Assembly: GCF_030326305.1 (NCBI RefSeq)
Contig: NZ_JACAKB010000018.1
Span: 1-64,000, forward strand
Direction of reading: 5' to 3'
From: Myroides odoratimimus
GTDB lineage: Bacteria; Bacteroidota; Bacteroidia; Flavobacteriales; Flavobacteriaceae
Length of the DNA: 64,000 nucleotides
Shown here: positions 16,773-27,117 of the stretch, in pieces
How positions within the stretch are numbered: the stretch's first letter is position 1
How the letters are laid out: each line of letters starts with the position of its first letter
The notes under the pieces: model-generated
Seen by the model: the letters and a program-made list of their open reading frames with translations, nothing else
Told to the model about the DNA's origin: nothing
Database searches by the model: none
Made by a program: the position numbers and the translations under genes

Positions 16773-18125
16773 TTAGATACTTAGTAGTTGTTGTTTTAAC
16801 TCTTTTGAAAGAAATTTAAAATCCAATTCCAATAATTCACTAATAAAAGGGCAAATATCTATCAAAGTCATTTGTTCGATCACCACTCCTTGTTTTATTC
16901 CTTTTCCAAAAGCAACAAATCCAGTTTGCATACTTTTATCGCTATTCAAAAATCCGTGTGCTCCACCTTCTTTATTTAACTTACTCAATACTTTTCCTTT
17001 AAGGCCTCCACCAAATGTTGTGTGATCTAAACCTGTTAAGGCTAACTCTGCCTCTGGATCTGCACCAAGCTTTTGCAGCTCTTCTTTTGATATCATGCGA
17101 TAGCGGTTTCTAATTTCTTGTGGTTGTTTTTCTAATAAAGCTTTAACCTTTTCGATTGTTTTTACTTTATCCTTTCCTTGCACTCTCAAAAAAGCTGAAC
17201 CTCCTTGGGTATGAAACATTGCTTTCCAGTCCATTGTTTTTGCGTCGTCTAACAGTCCTGCATCCTTTAACCAAATATTAGGTTGTAAATGGTGTGTGAT
17301 TTTCTCAAACCCATGATCTCCTGTAATAATTATTACATAGTTATCTTTCAGTTTTGAACGATCTAATGCCTCAATAATTGTTTTGATTGCACGATCAGCT
17401 CCAGCAACACTAGCACGTACCAAAGGACTATCCAAACCATCTTGGTGCTCATAGTGATCTGTACATGGAAAGTGAAGGGTTAATAGATTCGGTTGATACT
17501 GCTGAATCATATAACTTCCCATACGTGCAATATTCTCATCCATAATCAGCTCTTCTTCTGTCATTGTCCAATCTTTAGCTCTTAATGTTCCTGTTGCTTC
17601 ATTTTGTATCTCGCGCCACAAACTATAAGGTGTAGTATATAAAGCTGTAATACTTCTTCTATCATATCCGTTATTAAGATCCCATATATCAGGAACATTA
17701 TAATCTATAGGGGCATTGACTGTTACAGGCCAAATTACATTAGCAGAAGTCAGTTTTTTTTGCTTCACCACATCATATAACGTTGGTATCTTAATTGCAC
17801 TATAATCCCAATACCACTTTTGAGAACCTGTAGCAGGGTCAAAAATATTGTTATATACTATTCCATGTTGAGCAGGAAGTTCGCCTGTAATAATGGTAGT
17901 GTGATCCGGATAAGTAACAGAGGGGAAGATAGGAGTAACTGCCTTATCAGCCACTCCATTTTTCATTAACTCACGTACTGTATGCATTCCCCATTGCTCT
18001 TCTAAATAGAAATCTGGCCTAAAACCATCGATTGTAATTAATACAATATGAGGTGTTTTTTCTTGAGCTATAACAGTTGTACTTAAACCGCAAAAAAGCC
18101 CTATCGCAATTAGTATTTTTTTCAT
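16773..18125 (-). CDS. Secreted nucleotide pyrophosphatase/phosphodiesterase (alkaline phosphatase superfamily)
   Basis: A 450-residue protein with a signal peptide (cleavage after TTVIAQ, residue 21). The metal ligand in LITIDGFRPD (D33) and the Thr nucleophile in PSVTYPDHTTIITG (T71) are both those of the NPP family, and further metal ligands appear in PCTDHYEHQDG, TGDHGFE and GGAHGFLN. NPPs cleave phosphodiester or pyrophosphate bonds in nucleotides and, in some subgroups, choline phospholipids. The start codon is 1 base from the stop of the EEP lipoprotein gene, so the two are one transcription unit with SusC/SusD upstream. Confidence 0.85.
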   Translation of the reverse strand: MKKILIAIGLFCGLSTTVIAQEKTPHIVLITIDGFRPDFYLEEQWGMHTVRELMKNGVADKAVTPIFPSVTYPDHTTIITGELPAQHGIVYNNIFDPATGSQKWYWDYSAIKIPTLYDVVKQKKLTSANVIWPVTVNAPIDYNVPDIWDLNNGYDRRSITALYTTPYSLWREIQNEATGTLRAKDWTMTEEELIMDENIARMGSYMIQQYQPNLLTLHFPCTDHYEHQDGLDSPLVRASVAGADRAIKTIIEALDRSKLKDNYVIIITGDHGFEKITHHLQPNIWLKDAGLLDDAKTMDWKAMFHTQGGSAFLRVQGKDKVKTIEKVKALLEKQPQEIRNRYRMISKEELQKLGADPEAELALTGLDHTTFGGGLKGKVLSKLNKEGGAHGFLNSDKSMQTGFVAFGKGIKQGVVIEQMTLIDICPFISELLELDFKFLSKELKQQLLSI

Positions 18126-18126
18126 A

Positions 18127-20112
18127 TTAATCTATCGTAAAAGTTGCCATAACAGGCCAATGATCTGAAGGCCATATTGCGCCAAAACTTGTTCGTATTA
18201 CTTTTCCTTCTATTAATTTGAAAGGAGAAGAATAAAAGATATAATCTAAAGTAGTTGACCCTGTTGGCCCCCATTTGTGAAATGTTTTTAATGATTCGTC
18301 TACAGCATTCAACAATTTTGGTTGCATTGTTGTTTTTAAAACATTAATTTCTGTAGTATGAGGTTGTCCATTAAAATCTCCTATACAAATTACAGGGCGA
18401 TTCTGGTAATTTTGTTCGATAATATTAACGACATCTTTAGCCATTTTTGTTCTATCTTCTGAAGAAACAGTTGTCCAATGACTATTCGTTACAAAATATT
18501 CTTTTTGCTTTTGCTTGTCAAATAACACCACCCATGCCCCACTCCTATTCTCGGTATATTTCATTTGATAAGTAGCACTCCCTCTCAAATCAAAACGATC
18601 TTTTTTATAGAAGATCACTTTAGGTGATCCGTATGAATTAGCTTCATCCATATAATACCCATAACCTTTGGCTGCCATCTGTTGTTGCATCCACATTTCA
18701 AACCAATTATCAGAAAACTCTTGCAACCCAACAATGTCTGGCATTTCGTCTATAATCACTTGTAAGATATACTCCTTTCTACTCTCTAATGAATAAGGAT
18801 CTTTAGCATCGTGATGACGAATATTAAAAGACATGACACTTACATTTCCTTTTGAAGGCTGGGTTACTTCTGGTGTTGTATTTCCTTCTGCAAATACTGT
18901 TACTCCATTAGCTCTCTCGATGTCTGTTAAAGAAGATTCTCCTGCACAATAACTTAACTGTACAATAGTAGAATTTCTCAGTACCTTCCATTCCTTTCTA
19001 TCTGTAGAGCCACCTAACTTGATAAAATCTCCTACATCCGAACCTGGTTGACTAAACAAATGTATATTGGAACCTTGTCCAAAAAACGGTTGTGCTTTAC
19101 CTTCTTTATCTTTTGTTGCATAACGGTCATTTTGTTCTGGCACACGATATCCCCAATTGTTAACAGAATCATATATTCCTTCTAATGATGTACCATAAAA
19201 AACAGCGTCTAAAGGAATTGATTCTCCTGTAACTGTTGTTCCTTTGAACACTGCAACACCATCTGCTACATTCTGACCATCTTTTCCTAAATTTCCTAAG
19301 ATTCCTCCATTAGGGTCTCCAAAACCGTCTCCTGCTTCTAATTTATAATCTTTTGTAGCAATCCAATTAGACGTACTGATATCTGTACTTTTTCCACAAC
19401 TGCCATAACCTGAAAGTACCTTTGACTTTCCTCCTACATAAAAGAAGGTTCCCTTTTTTGCCTTTCCTGATACTAAATCAAACTTATAGGTTACATTTCC
19501 TCCTTGTGCCCATCCTCTATCTCCAACAATACCATTGTTTGCCATAACTACACTATAAGGTGTATGCTCAAAATCAATATCCTCTAAAGCCATTAACTGT
19601 ACATACTCATACCCTCCAATATGATTTACAACTACTTTGCCTCCATCATAAGTAGAAGATGTGCCATTAGCAGCTGCATCTGTCCCTCGTGGATCGGCTT
19701 GTATTCCAGTAATTACAATAGGAGAATTTTGAAGAACAACATCCTTTGGAGCAATATCTAATTTGATCTTGACTTCTTTGTCTTCATTCTTTATTTCTAC
19801 CACTACTTCATTGACTTGATTTTCGTAACTACTCTTTAACTTATAGCTTCCAGTAACCAAATCGCTAAACACAGCTGCTCCTGTTGTTGAAGATTCCAGT
19901 TTCTTTATCTCTTTCTGCTTTTCATCATATAAAGTTACTTCTGCCTTAGCTAAAGGAGACTCTATCTTATTTACCACCAAGGCTGTTAGAGTAAACAAAT
20001 TTGTAGGATCCTCCTTTGGGTTTTTATTTGTATAATCATCTTCATAATTACAAGAGATACAACAAAGTAATAAAACCACTACTTGAATTATTCTTATTAT
20101 TTGACTTTTCAT
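18127..20112 (-). CDS. Lipoprotein with endonuclease/exonuclease/phosphatase (EEP) domain
   Basis: A 661-residue lipoprotein with a lipobox ending at C21 (CCISC). Next comes a carboxypeptidase-regulatory-like beta domain (about 40-125), then a lamin-tail-like beta region (about 130-410; GGYEYVQLMALEDIDF, SNWIATKDY; tentative). The C-terminal EEP domain (about 425-660) is complete: MSFNIRHHD, IVGLQEF, NSHWT, IGDFNGQP, LDYIFYS and SDHWPVM. EEP enzymes include DNase I-type nucleases, inositol phosphatases and sphingomyelinases. A surface lipoprotein directly after SusD (16-base gap) is placed to trim a large phosphorylated substrate before SusC import. Confidence 0.8.
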   Translation of the reverse strand: MKSQIIRIIQVVVLLLCCISCNYEDDYTNKNPKEDPTNLFTLTALVVNKIESPLAKAEVTLYDEKQKEIKKLESSTTGAAVFSDLVTGSYKLKSSYENQVNEVVVEIKNEDKEVKIKLDIAPKDVVLQNSPIVITGIQADPRGTDAAANGTSSTYDGGKVVVNHIGGYEYVQLMALEDIDFEHTPYSVVMANNGIVGDRGWAQGGNVTYKFDLVSGKAKKGTFFYVGGKSKVLSGYGSCGKSTDISTSNWIATKDYKLEAGDGFGDPNGGILGNLGKDGQNVADGVAVFKGTTVTGESIPLDAVFYGTSLEGIYDSVNNWGYRVPEQNDRYATKDKEGKAQPFFGQGSNIHLFSQPGSDVGDFIKLGGSTDRKEWKVLRNSTIVQLSYCAGESSLTDIERANGVTVFAEGNTTPEVTQPSKGNVSVMSFNIRHHDAKDPYSLESRKEYILQVIIDEMPDIVGLQEFSDNWFEMWMQQQMAAKGYGYYMDEANSYGSPKVIFYKKDRFDLRGSATYQMKYTENRSGAWVVLFDKQKQKEYFVTNSHWTTVSSEDRTKMAKDVVNIIEQNYQNRPVICIGDFNGQPHTTEINVLKTTMQPKLLNAVDESLKTFHKWGPTGSTTLDYIFYSSPFKLIEGKVIRTSFGAIWPSDHWPVMATFTID

Positions 20113-20128
20113 TTCTATTACAATTAAA

Positions 20129-21865
20129 TTACCAACCTTGATTCTGATTTAATTTACTATTTAATACAATTGCACTATATGGAATTGGGTATACATACTG
20201 ATGGTTTTCATAGGTACGTTTTAGATTGTCCATGATTATAAGTGTCCCAGAATCACCATTAGACAACTTATACTGATTGTTATCAATAATATAGTAGTAC
20301 ACTCCTTTTTGTGGATTTGCAGGTACTTTTGTTACAAAAGAAACATCTGACTTACCATCCCCATTCATATCTAATGGTGTATTCATGGCTGGTACATACA
20401 TACCCTCATAACTTTTGGTTAAAAGCCCTCCCAACTTCCAACGTCTTAAATCATCATACCTAAAGCCTTCTAACACCAGCTCTATTCCTCTTTCTCTTCG
20501 AATTTCTAATAAATTCGCATCTGATATGTTTGGAAAAAACTCTTGTTTTAAATAAGCATCTGCGACTGTTGGTATACTACTATTGGTAATACCTGCTCTT
20601 TCTCTTAGCAGTTTGATTGTTTTGTCCCAATCAGCACCTGTAAATTCTTCTAATTCGGCTTTTGCTTCAGCATAATTCAACAAAACCTCAGCATACCTAA
20701 TTAAAGGCAGTGTATTATTATTTTCTGCTACTCCATCTGTAGCAGAAGAATCTAAGGTTAATTTTTTGGGTTGATAACCTGTATAAGTATAGGTGAAATC
20801 AGGAGCAGCAGCTTGTCCATCTCTTTTGTAATCTCCCATTCGAATGGTTTGTTCTAAACGTTGATCTCTGCCTTTTACTTCTTCCCAAAAAGGTATAGTT
20901 GCATGCCCAGCTTTATCTGTAAAGCGAGTGCCATCTATATTTAAATAGGTATTGATAAACGATTTAGTCAAATTAGAGCGATTCCCATACGTTGCACTGG
21001 TATAATACCAATTTGCATCATTAAAGATTCTATAAGCTGCACTTGCATTAGCCGCTAATATCACTTCTGAAGCTTCTACAGCTTCTTTATTAAACAAGTT
21101 TCGATAGCTTTGATTCCCTTGCGCTGTATTTAAGCGATAAGAAGATGTTTTCATTAATTCATCTGCGGCATTAGCAGCTTGTTTTAACCACTCTGATGAA
21201 CTACCAACCAACCCTAAATCTGTATGATATTTTCGATACGTTCCTTCAAAAAGACATACTCGAGATTTAAAAGCTAATGCAACTTGTTTGGTAATTCGTG
21301 AAGCACTATTATCTTTTCCTCCTTCAATAGCACTAATTGCAAAATCTAAATCTTCTAAAACCTTTTGCATCACCAATTCTCTTGTATCTCTTGGTTTATA
21401 CAAATCGGGATCATCTACTGTTAGTGTTTTGTCATACCAAGGCACATCGCCAAAACGCTTTACTTTATCAAAGTAAAACCACGCTCTGAAAAAGCGAGCC
21501 AATCCTTCGTAATGTGCTTTCCGTTTATCTATGATCTTAGCTCCTTTTGATTTTTCTAAAAAATAATTGATATTTCTCAAATCACTCCAACTCCAACCCC
21601 CACTATCATAAGCTGTATAAGTACCTGTTAAATAGTTATTGATTGTTCGACCAATAACATAATCAGACATATTATCTCCACGAACGACATCATTTCCGTT
21701 AGGTAATATTTTATAAAAAGAATTGCTATATAATTCTAAATCTTTTTCTGTTGTAAAAGCTACATCTGGTGAAAGTTTATCAAAGGGTAATTGATCCAAG
21801 TCGTTTGAACAAGAAGTTGTGATAAACAAACCTGCTAAAGCAGCTATTAATATTATTTTTTTCAT
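20129..21865 (-). CDS. SusD/RagB-family surface lipoprotein
   Basis: A 578-residue lipoprotein with lipobox ITTSC (C19). SusD landmarks are FDKLSPDVAF near the N-terminus, the TPR helix RFFRAWFYFDKVKRFGDVPWYD and the C-terminal RRERGIELVLEGFRYDDLRRWK, with the usual PIPYSAIVLN...QNQGW ending. SusD proteins cap the SusC channel and bind the substrate at the surface. It lies 12 bases downstream of SusC. Together with the phosphoesterases that follow, it suggests a phosphate-bearing ligand instead of a glycan. Confidence 0.9.
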   Translation of the reverse strand: MKKIILIAALAGLFITTSCSNDLDQLPFDKLSPDVAFTTEKDLELYSNSFYKILPNGNDVVRGDNMSDYVIGRTINNYLTGTYTAYDSGGWSWSDLRNINYFLEKSKGAKIIDKRKAHYEGLARFFRAWFYFDKVKRFGDVPWYDKTLTVDDPDLYKPRDTRELVMQKVLEDLDFAISAIEGGKDNSASRITKQVALAFKSRVCLFEGTYRKYHTDLGLVGSSSEWLKQAANAADELMKTSSYRLNTAQGNQSYRNLFNKEAVEASEVILAANASAAYRIFNDANWYYTSATYGNRSNLTKSFINTYLNIDGTRFTDKAGHATIPFWEEVKGRDQRLEQTIRMGDYKRDGQAAAPDFTYTYTGYQPKKLTLDSSATDGVAENNNTLPLIRYAEVLLNYAEAKAELEEFTGADWDKTIKLLRERAGITNSSIPTVADAYLKQEFFPNISDANLLEIRRERGIELVLEGFRYDDLRRWKLGGLLTKSYEGMYVPAMNTPLDMNGDGKSDVSFVTKVPANPQKGVYYYIIDNNQYKLSNGDSGTLIIMDNLKRTYENHQYVYPIPYSAIVLNSKLNQNQGW

Positions 21866-21877
21866 TGTTTGCTTGTT

Positions 21878-24800
21878 TTAAAAAGTAATATCGATTCCTA
21901 AAGAGAATGTTTTTAACATCGGATAACGCATTCCATTACCAGCGTTTGGTGACAATTCTGGATCTGCTCCATCAATTACTTCAGGATCCATTGTTTTTAA
22001 GACTCTAAACATGGGTGAATAGGTCCATAAGTTTTGTCCTGAAAAGAAAATTCTTAAACTCTCTATTTTATTCTTTTCTAACATCTGTTTGGGAAAGTTA
22101 TATCCTATTGTTAAGTTCTTTAAGCGGATATAAGCTGCATTTTGGATATACTTGCTTTGTTGTACTTGTAGCTCACCTCTATTATTAAGTGCAACATACC
22201 CTCTCATCCTTGGAAAATAAGCATCTGGATTCTCTTCAGACCACATCATATCATTCATTTTTGTTGGATGCCAACTATATGGTCTATTGTATGCACCCCA
22301 AAATAAAGAGTTGTCTGCTCCAGGCCAAAAATCGCGTTTACCTACCCCTTGAAAAAAGGCAGATACAAAGAAATCATTCCACTCCAAATCAGTATTGAAA
22401 CCGAAATTAAAACGAGGTGCTGAATTTCCAATAATTTTTCTATCTCCAGGGTTATCTAGTGTATTATCGCCTATATTAATTACTCCATCTCCATTTAAAT
22501 CAGTAAATTTGATATCTCCAGGCATTAATATATTTGCTGCAGAAACACGGATATAGCTTTGATCTGCATGATTATTAATATCATTCTGATCACTAAAATA
22601 ACCCGCATTTTCAAATCCCCATATTTCTCCTATCTTCATTCCGTTGTAATATGTGTCTAATGAATTTGTTGGATTATTAAATTTTGTAATCTTAGACTGA
22701 TTGTCTGAAAGAATAAATCGGAACTTATAAGTCAAAGGTTTTTTAAAGTTGATTTTATCTCTCCAAGCAATCGACAACTCCCATCCTTTTGTTTCTAAAT
22801 CGGCATAGTTTCCTTTAGGTTCTGTTGCTCCAAATACTTGTGGCAGAGGAGTACCTTGTGTATACATATCTGTTGTAACACGTTTATACCAATCAAAAGA
22901 AGTTGTTAATCGTCGGTTAAACCATTCTGTATCAAAACCAATATTGAATGTAGTAGCCTTCTCCCATGTTAATCCATTAGGAATTACATTTGGCTTATTT
23001 GTATACAATGGATTTTTTCCGTTTAATAAAACATTTAATTGATTAACAGACATCGTTTCTAAATACTGATAAGGAGAGATATTTCCATTTCCTAATGAAC
23101 CATAAGAAGCTCTAAATTTCAACTCAGATAAAATATCTGCTAAACGGCTGTTTTGCCAAAAGTTCTCTTGTGATAAACGATACCCTACAGAAGTTGATGG
23201 AAAGAACCCCCACTGTTGATTCTGTGGGAATTTTGAAGAACCATCATATCTCCCATTTACTTCTATAAAATACTTTTCTCTGAAATTATAATTCAATCGA
23301 AAGAAAGCCCCTAAAGTCGCCCATTGATATCCTCCTCCTTTTAAAACAATATTCTCTCCAGTTGCTAAGCCAAAATCAGGTAATAAAGAATTCGTTAACT
23401 CATTACGTTCTAAAGTGCGCTTGTCTAAACGCAATTTTTCGTAATTATATCCTACTAATCCTTTCAAATAGTGACTACCGAATTGCTTTTTATATTCTGC
23501 ATAAAGATTCATCCCTTTATAAGTCGTTTTCTCTTGCAACTCTTCTAACTTATTCTCTCCTCTTTCAAGCAACTCTCCTGGTTTGGTACTATATGGCACT
23601 GGAGTATATTGTTTCGTTTCTACTTCATTTAAATTCCTAAAAGTAAAATCTCCATATAGCTTCAAATCATCTTTAATTACGTCAGCAACAAAACTTGTTG
23701 TATTTCTCAATTGTTGTCTGTTTGTATCTGAATAATTTCCTCCTGAAACAAAACTACCAAATACAATTGCCGCATTGTGTGTTAAGGTTCCATCAGGATT
23801 AAACATCATCGCTACAGGGAAGGCCTCGTCTGATATTCTACGCCAAACTGGTGTATCTGAAGGGTGATTTAAGATTGGAAAAAAATAATCCATTTCAGCA
23901 TATTCAAAGTTATTTTCTAACTTCAACCAACTTGTTGCTTGTAAAGACCCTTTCCCTCTTAAATTATACATATTAAATTTATCGGGGTTATATCTAAAAA
24001 TACCGTCTTGAGAATTTATTCTACCTGATAAATAATAGCTTGCTTTTTCTCCTCCTCCACTGGCACTTAAATTATACTCTTGTGCTGTAATCATATCTGC
24101 ATACAACTCTTTCATCCAGTCTGTATTTCCATAGTACACATATTTTCCCGTTACAGGATCAATATCTACTTTACTCAAACTTGGGTTTTCGTCGCGTTCC
24201 TTTAGTTGTTGCAAATATTCCATAGAAAAAGGAAATACGCTATTTGCTTTAGACGGATGCATTTTGTAATCATTCCAAGAATAATAAGCGTCGTCAAATT
24301 GTTTCGCCCATTGGTATCCATTAGTCACTAAATCAGGTTTGACTGTATGATCTAAAACTGAAAAAGAGGTAGAAAAGTTAATCTTTGACTTTTCATTTTT
24401 AGATGCTTTAGTGGTAATTAGAACTACTCCAAAACTTCCTCTTGCTCCATAAATAGCTGCAGAAGCAGCATCTTTAAGAACAGATACACTTTCTATATCA
24501 TTGGGATTTAATAAAGAAGGATCACCAGGTACTCCATCTATTAATACCAAAGCATTCCCTCCTCCTCCAATTGAAGTTGTACCACGCACATTAAATGTTG
24601 CACTTCTGGTAGGTTTTCCATCTCCAATGATAAGGTTTAGGTTTCCTATTTCTCCTTGTAATGCTTTAGCTACGTTAGAAACAGGGCGATCTTTAAACAC
24701 CTCTGCTCCTACTTGATCTACAGCTCCTGTAACATTTACTCGTTTTTGCTTTCCATATCCTACCACTACTACTTCATCTAAATTAGTTTGGTCTTCTACT

Positions 24801-25363
24801 AAAGCTACTTTTAAATTAGCAGCTGCTATTACTTCAACTGTTTTATATCCAATAAAAGAAATTTGTACTCTGTCTTTTCCCTCTACAGCATCCAAAGCAA
24901 AATTTCCGTCCAAATCTGTACTCACACCTTTGTCCGTTCCCTTTAATATAACTGTAGCTCCTGGGACCCCCAATCCTTGTTCGTCCATTACAATTCCTTT
25001 TATCTTTTGTGTTTTTACTTCTCCTAATTTCACAGAGATAGTTGAACCTGTAATTTGATAAGTAATTCCATATTGTTTAGACATATAATCTAAAACACCT
25101 TTTATGTCTTTAGCGTCAATATGCATATCCACTTTTTTGGTCAAAGCGGTTACTTTATCACTATAAATTAAAGTGTAATTTGATTGTTTTTTAATGGCGT
25201 TAAAAACATCTGTAATAGAAGCTTGATTCAACTGAATTGAAATCGGTGTCGCTGCTTTTTCTTGTGCATAAGTGTTTTCTGCACTTAATAAGTGTAAAAA
25301 AAGCAAAGCAGTAGCTAATGGAGTATATAATTTCTTACCTCCTTTGAATAATTTGAGATACAT
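21878..25363 (-). CDS. SusC/RagA-family TonB-linked outer-membrane transporter with STN domain
   Basis: A 1161-residue protein. A signal peptide (about 1-33, ending TYAQ) is followed by an STN secretin/TonB domain (about 40-110; IQLNQASITDVFNAIKKQ), a CarboxypepD_reg-like domain (about 117-195; IKGIVMDEQGLGVPGATVIL), a TonB-box-like EVVVVGYG, the plug (LIDGVPGDPSLLNPNDIES, KDAASAAIYGARGSFGV) and a 22-strand barrel ending in the aromatic SLGIDITF. The STN domain means it signals to a FecR/ECF pair, which lies directly upstream. It lies 152 bases after FecR, with a hairpin in the gap. Confidence 0.92.
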   Translation of the reverse strand: MYLKLFKGGKKLYTPLATALLFLHLLSAENTYAQEKAATPISIQLNQASITDVFNAIKKQSNYTLIYSDKVTALTKKVDMHIDAKDIKGVLDYMSKQYGITYQITGSTISVKLGEVKTQKIKGIVMDEQGLGVPGATVILKGTDKGVSTDLDGNFALDAVEGKDRVQISFIGYKTVEVIAAANLKVALVEDQTNLDEVVVVGYGKQKRVNVTGAVDQVGAEVFKDRPVSNVAKALQGEIGNLNLIIGDGKPTRSATFNVRGTTSIGGGGNALVLIDGVPGDPSLLNPNDIESVSVLKDAASAAIYGARGSFGVVLITTKASKNEKSKINFSTSFSVLDHTVKPDLVTNGYQWAKQFDDAYYSWNDYKMHPSKANSVFPFSMEYLQQLKERDENPSLSKVDIDPVTGKYVYYGNTDWMKELYADMITAQEYNLSASGGGEKASYYLSGRINSQDGIFRYNPDKFNMYNLRGKGSLQATSWLKLENNFEYAEMDYFFPILNHPSDTPVWRRISDEAFPVAMMFNPDGTLTHNAAIVFGSFVSGGNYSDTNRQQLRNTTSFVADVIKDDLKLYGDFTFRNLNEVETKQYTPVPYSTKPGELLERGENKLEELQEKTTYKGMNLYAEYKKQFGSHYLKGLVGYNYEKLRLDKRTLERNELTNSLLPDFGLATGENIVLKGGGYQWATLGAFFRLNYNFREKYFIEVNGRYDGSSKFPQNQQWGFFPSTSVGYRLSQENFWQNSRLADILSELKFRASYGSLGNGNISPYQYLETMSVNQLNVLLNGKNPLYTNKPNVIPNGLTWEKATTFNIGFDTEWFNRRLTTSFDWYKRVTTDMYTQGTPLPQVFGATEPKGNYADLETKGWELSIAWRDKINFKKPLTYKFRFILSDNQSKITKFNNPTNSLDTYYNGMKIGEIWGFENAGYFSDQNDINNHADQSYIRVSAANILMPGDIKFTDLNGDGVINIGDNTLDNPGDRKIIGNSAPRFNFGFNTDLEWNDFFVSAFFQGVGKRDFWPGADNSLFWGAYNRPYSWHPTKMNDMMWSEENPDAYFPRMRGYVALNNRGELQVQQSKYIQNAAYIRLKNLTIGYNFPKQMLEKNKIESLRIFFSGQNLWTYSPMFRVLKTMDPEVIDGADPELSPNAGNGMRYPMLKTFSLGIDITF

Positions 25364-25420
25364 AATTGTTATCTTTGTTTTTTAGTTAATTGTTCTGCTG
25401 GATAATTAATTATCACTTCT

Positions 25421-25454
25421 AAACCTGTTCATCGCTGCCACTTTGTACAGGTTT
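25421..25454. other. Hairpin between fecR and susC
   Basis: Arms AAACCTGT / ACAGGTTT around an 18-base loop in the 152-base gap. The T-run is stronger on the plus strand, so it may be a processing or attenuation structure on the minus transcript, not a terminator. Confidence 0.3.
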
Positions 25455-25515
25455 TTTCTTTGTAGTTAATTGTAGTTGTGTTATTTCATTTCATAATATT
25501 GTGGTTAGACATAAA

Positions 25516-26445
25516 CTATTTGAGGTGTACTATAATCTTCCCATCACTTTGCTTCTTATATTGAAGACCGTATATAAATTGCAAACTTTGAAGGATATCT
25601 TCAATTTTATCGCTTGTAAAATCACCACTAATTGTTGAAGTTGGTAAATTACTTGATGCTAACTGCAAATGCGTATTGAAACGCCTATTCAATACTGTAA
25701 TTACTTCTTGGATTCCCATTTGATTAAATTTGACTTCTCCTTTATACCATTGATTAAACTGACGCTCTTGTATAGTCGCTTTCTGTAATGAACTTACTGC
25801 ATCTGTCCAAGTCACTTGTTCATCTTTTGCCAAAATAACCTGTTGCTTAGTTTGTTTGTCTTCTACTTTTACTTTTCCTTCATAAACACTTACTTGTACT
25901 GTTTCGTTAGGACTATCGTTTACATTAAACTTTGTTCCTAATACTTGTGTTCTTAATTTAGGGCTAACAACCAAAAACGGAGTATCTCTTGAAGTGTGTT
26001 TTACTTCAAAAAAAGCTTCTCCTAATAATTGTACTTCACGAGAATTTCCGTTAAATGTTTTAGGGTAGATTAATTTACTATTTGAATTTAAGTGTACATA
26101 GGTAGAGTCACTTAAATAAAACTGAAGCTGTTGTCCTTTAACTGCAAATTGCTCCACATATTCTATTTCTTTTGTTGAAGGGAAAAGAAAATAATAAGAT
26201 AATGATAAAACAATTGTTACTGCTGCTGCTATCTTATAGTACATTGCAAAAGGCGTTTTTTGGACTGGTTTAATGCGAAGGTTTATTCTTCTTTTCATCC
26301 TTTCACCAACAGCTGTACTTACATCTTTTGGAAGCACACCTTCCATTTGCATGCGATCAAAATACTGATTAACTAAAGATTCTTCTTCTTTATTACTATT
26401 TCCTTCTGCGTATTTTGACAATATTTTTTTAAACTGTTTTATCAT
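25516..26445 (-). CDS. FecR-family anti-sigma factor
   Basis: A 309-residue single-pass inner-membrane protein: cytoplasmic N-terminal ~69 residues, a membrane segment at about 70-88 (KIAAAVTIVLSLSYYFLF), then the periplasmic FecR domain (VHLNSNSKLIYPKTF, EVQLLGEAFFEVKH, FLVVSPKLRTQVLGTKFNV) and a C-terminal STN-like DUF4974 region (IQEVITVLNRRFNTHLQL...TISGDFTSDKIEDILQSLQF). It should hold the ECF sigma factor encoded just upstream until the SusC STN domain signals ligand. It lies 95 bases downstream of the sigma gene. Confidence 0.9.
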   Translation of the reverse strand: MIKQFKKILSKYAEGNSNKEEESLVNQYFDRMQMEGVLPKDVSTAVGERMKRRINLRIKPVQKTPFAMYYKIAAAVTIVLSLSYYFLFPSTKEIEYVEQFAVKGQQLQFYLSDSTYVHLNSNSKLIYPKTFNGNSREVQLLGEAFFEVKHTSRDTPFLVVSPKLRTQVLGTKFNVNDSPNETVQVSVYEGKVKVEDKQTKQQVILAKDEQVTWTDAVSSLQKATIQERQFNQWYKGEVKFNQMGIQEVITVLNRRFNTHLQLASSNLPTSTISGDFTSDKIEDILQSLQFIYGLQYKKQSDGKIIVHLK

Positions 26446-26540
26446 TCTTAGTATGCTTTATACTATGATGTTCTTCCATTTTAAAAAACACCTATGTATC
26501 AAATCATACTTAACGATTAGATAATACAGCTAAACTTTAC

Positions 26541-27080
26541 TTAACACATAATACTTAACAATACAGAAAAATGCATATCTGTAATATATCTTGTCTTTCC
26601 TCGCAACAGTTTTAAAGCCTTGTTCACTTGATTCTCTACTGTACTTTCAGAAATATTTAGACGAGAAGCAATCTCTTTATAAGACAACTGCTCGTAAAAA
26701 CGCATTTTAAAAATAGTTAAGCATTTATCTGGTAGAAGTGAAATTGCTGTTTGATTAATCTCGTTCAATAATTGTTGTTTTACTTCTTCAAACTGTATCT
26801 CGTCAAGATCTGGAACTAAAGAAGCTATATTCTCTATTTGTACTTGATTGAAGTTTCTATTACTCAATACTTTTGCACATTGATTTCGAACAGCTTGAAA
26901 AAAATAAGCCCTTGGTAGCTCTACATTAATGGTATTCATGCGGCTCCAATAATCAATAAAAACCTCTTGTACAATATCTTCTGCTATCACTTTATCCCTT
27001 GTTACGTTAAGAGCAAAAGCATATAGCTCAGACCAATGCTTTTCATATAAAGCATCAAACACTTTCTCTTTACTTATCAT
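26541..27080 (-). CDS. ECF sigma factor (RpoE-like, FecI type), left locus
   Basis: A 179-residue sigma-70 region 2/4 protein. Region 2 shows EDIVQEVFIDYWSR; region 4 is the HTH SYKEIASRLNISESTVENQVNKALKLLR. A hydrophobic C-terminal tail (HFSVLLSIM) follows, as in many Bacteroidetes FecI-type factors. It is the first gene of the left locus and is divergent from a paralogous sigma gene at 27837 (for example EDI(V/I)QEVFID(Y/L)W and NQ(V/L)NKAL(K/S)LLR are shared). A good Bacteroidetes promoter lies upstream. Confidence 0.92.
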   Translation of the reverse strand: MISKEKVFDALYEKHWSELYAFALNVTRDKVIAEDIVQEVFIDYWSRMNTINVELPRAYFFQAVRNQCAKVLSNRNFNQVQIENIASLVPDLDEIQFEEVKQQLLNEINQTAISLLPDKCLTIFKMRFYEQLSYKEIASRLNISESTVENQVNKALKLLRGKTRYITDMHFSVLLSIMC

Positions 27081-27117
27081 TATATGTTGTTACTTTTAGT
27101 AGGTTTTCATATAGGAT

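Noticed and set aside
23362-23640. Plus-strand ORF of 92 residues antisense to the left SusC gene
   Set aside because: It lies entirely within a well-supported gene and has no coding pattern or start context of its own.
25421-25454. Hairpin between fecR and susC as an intrinsic terminator
   Set aside because: The U-run is on the wrong side for the minus-strand transcript, so termination of the operon there is unlikely; kept only as a possible processing structure.
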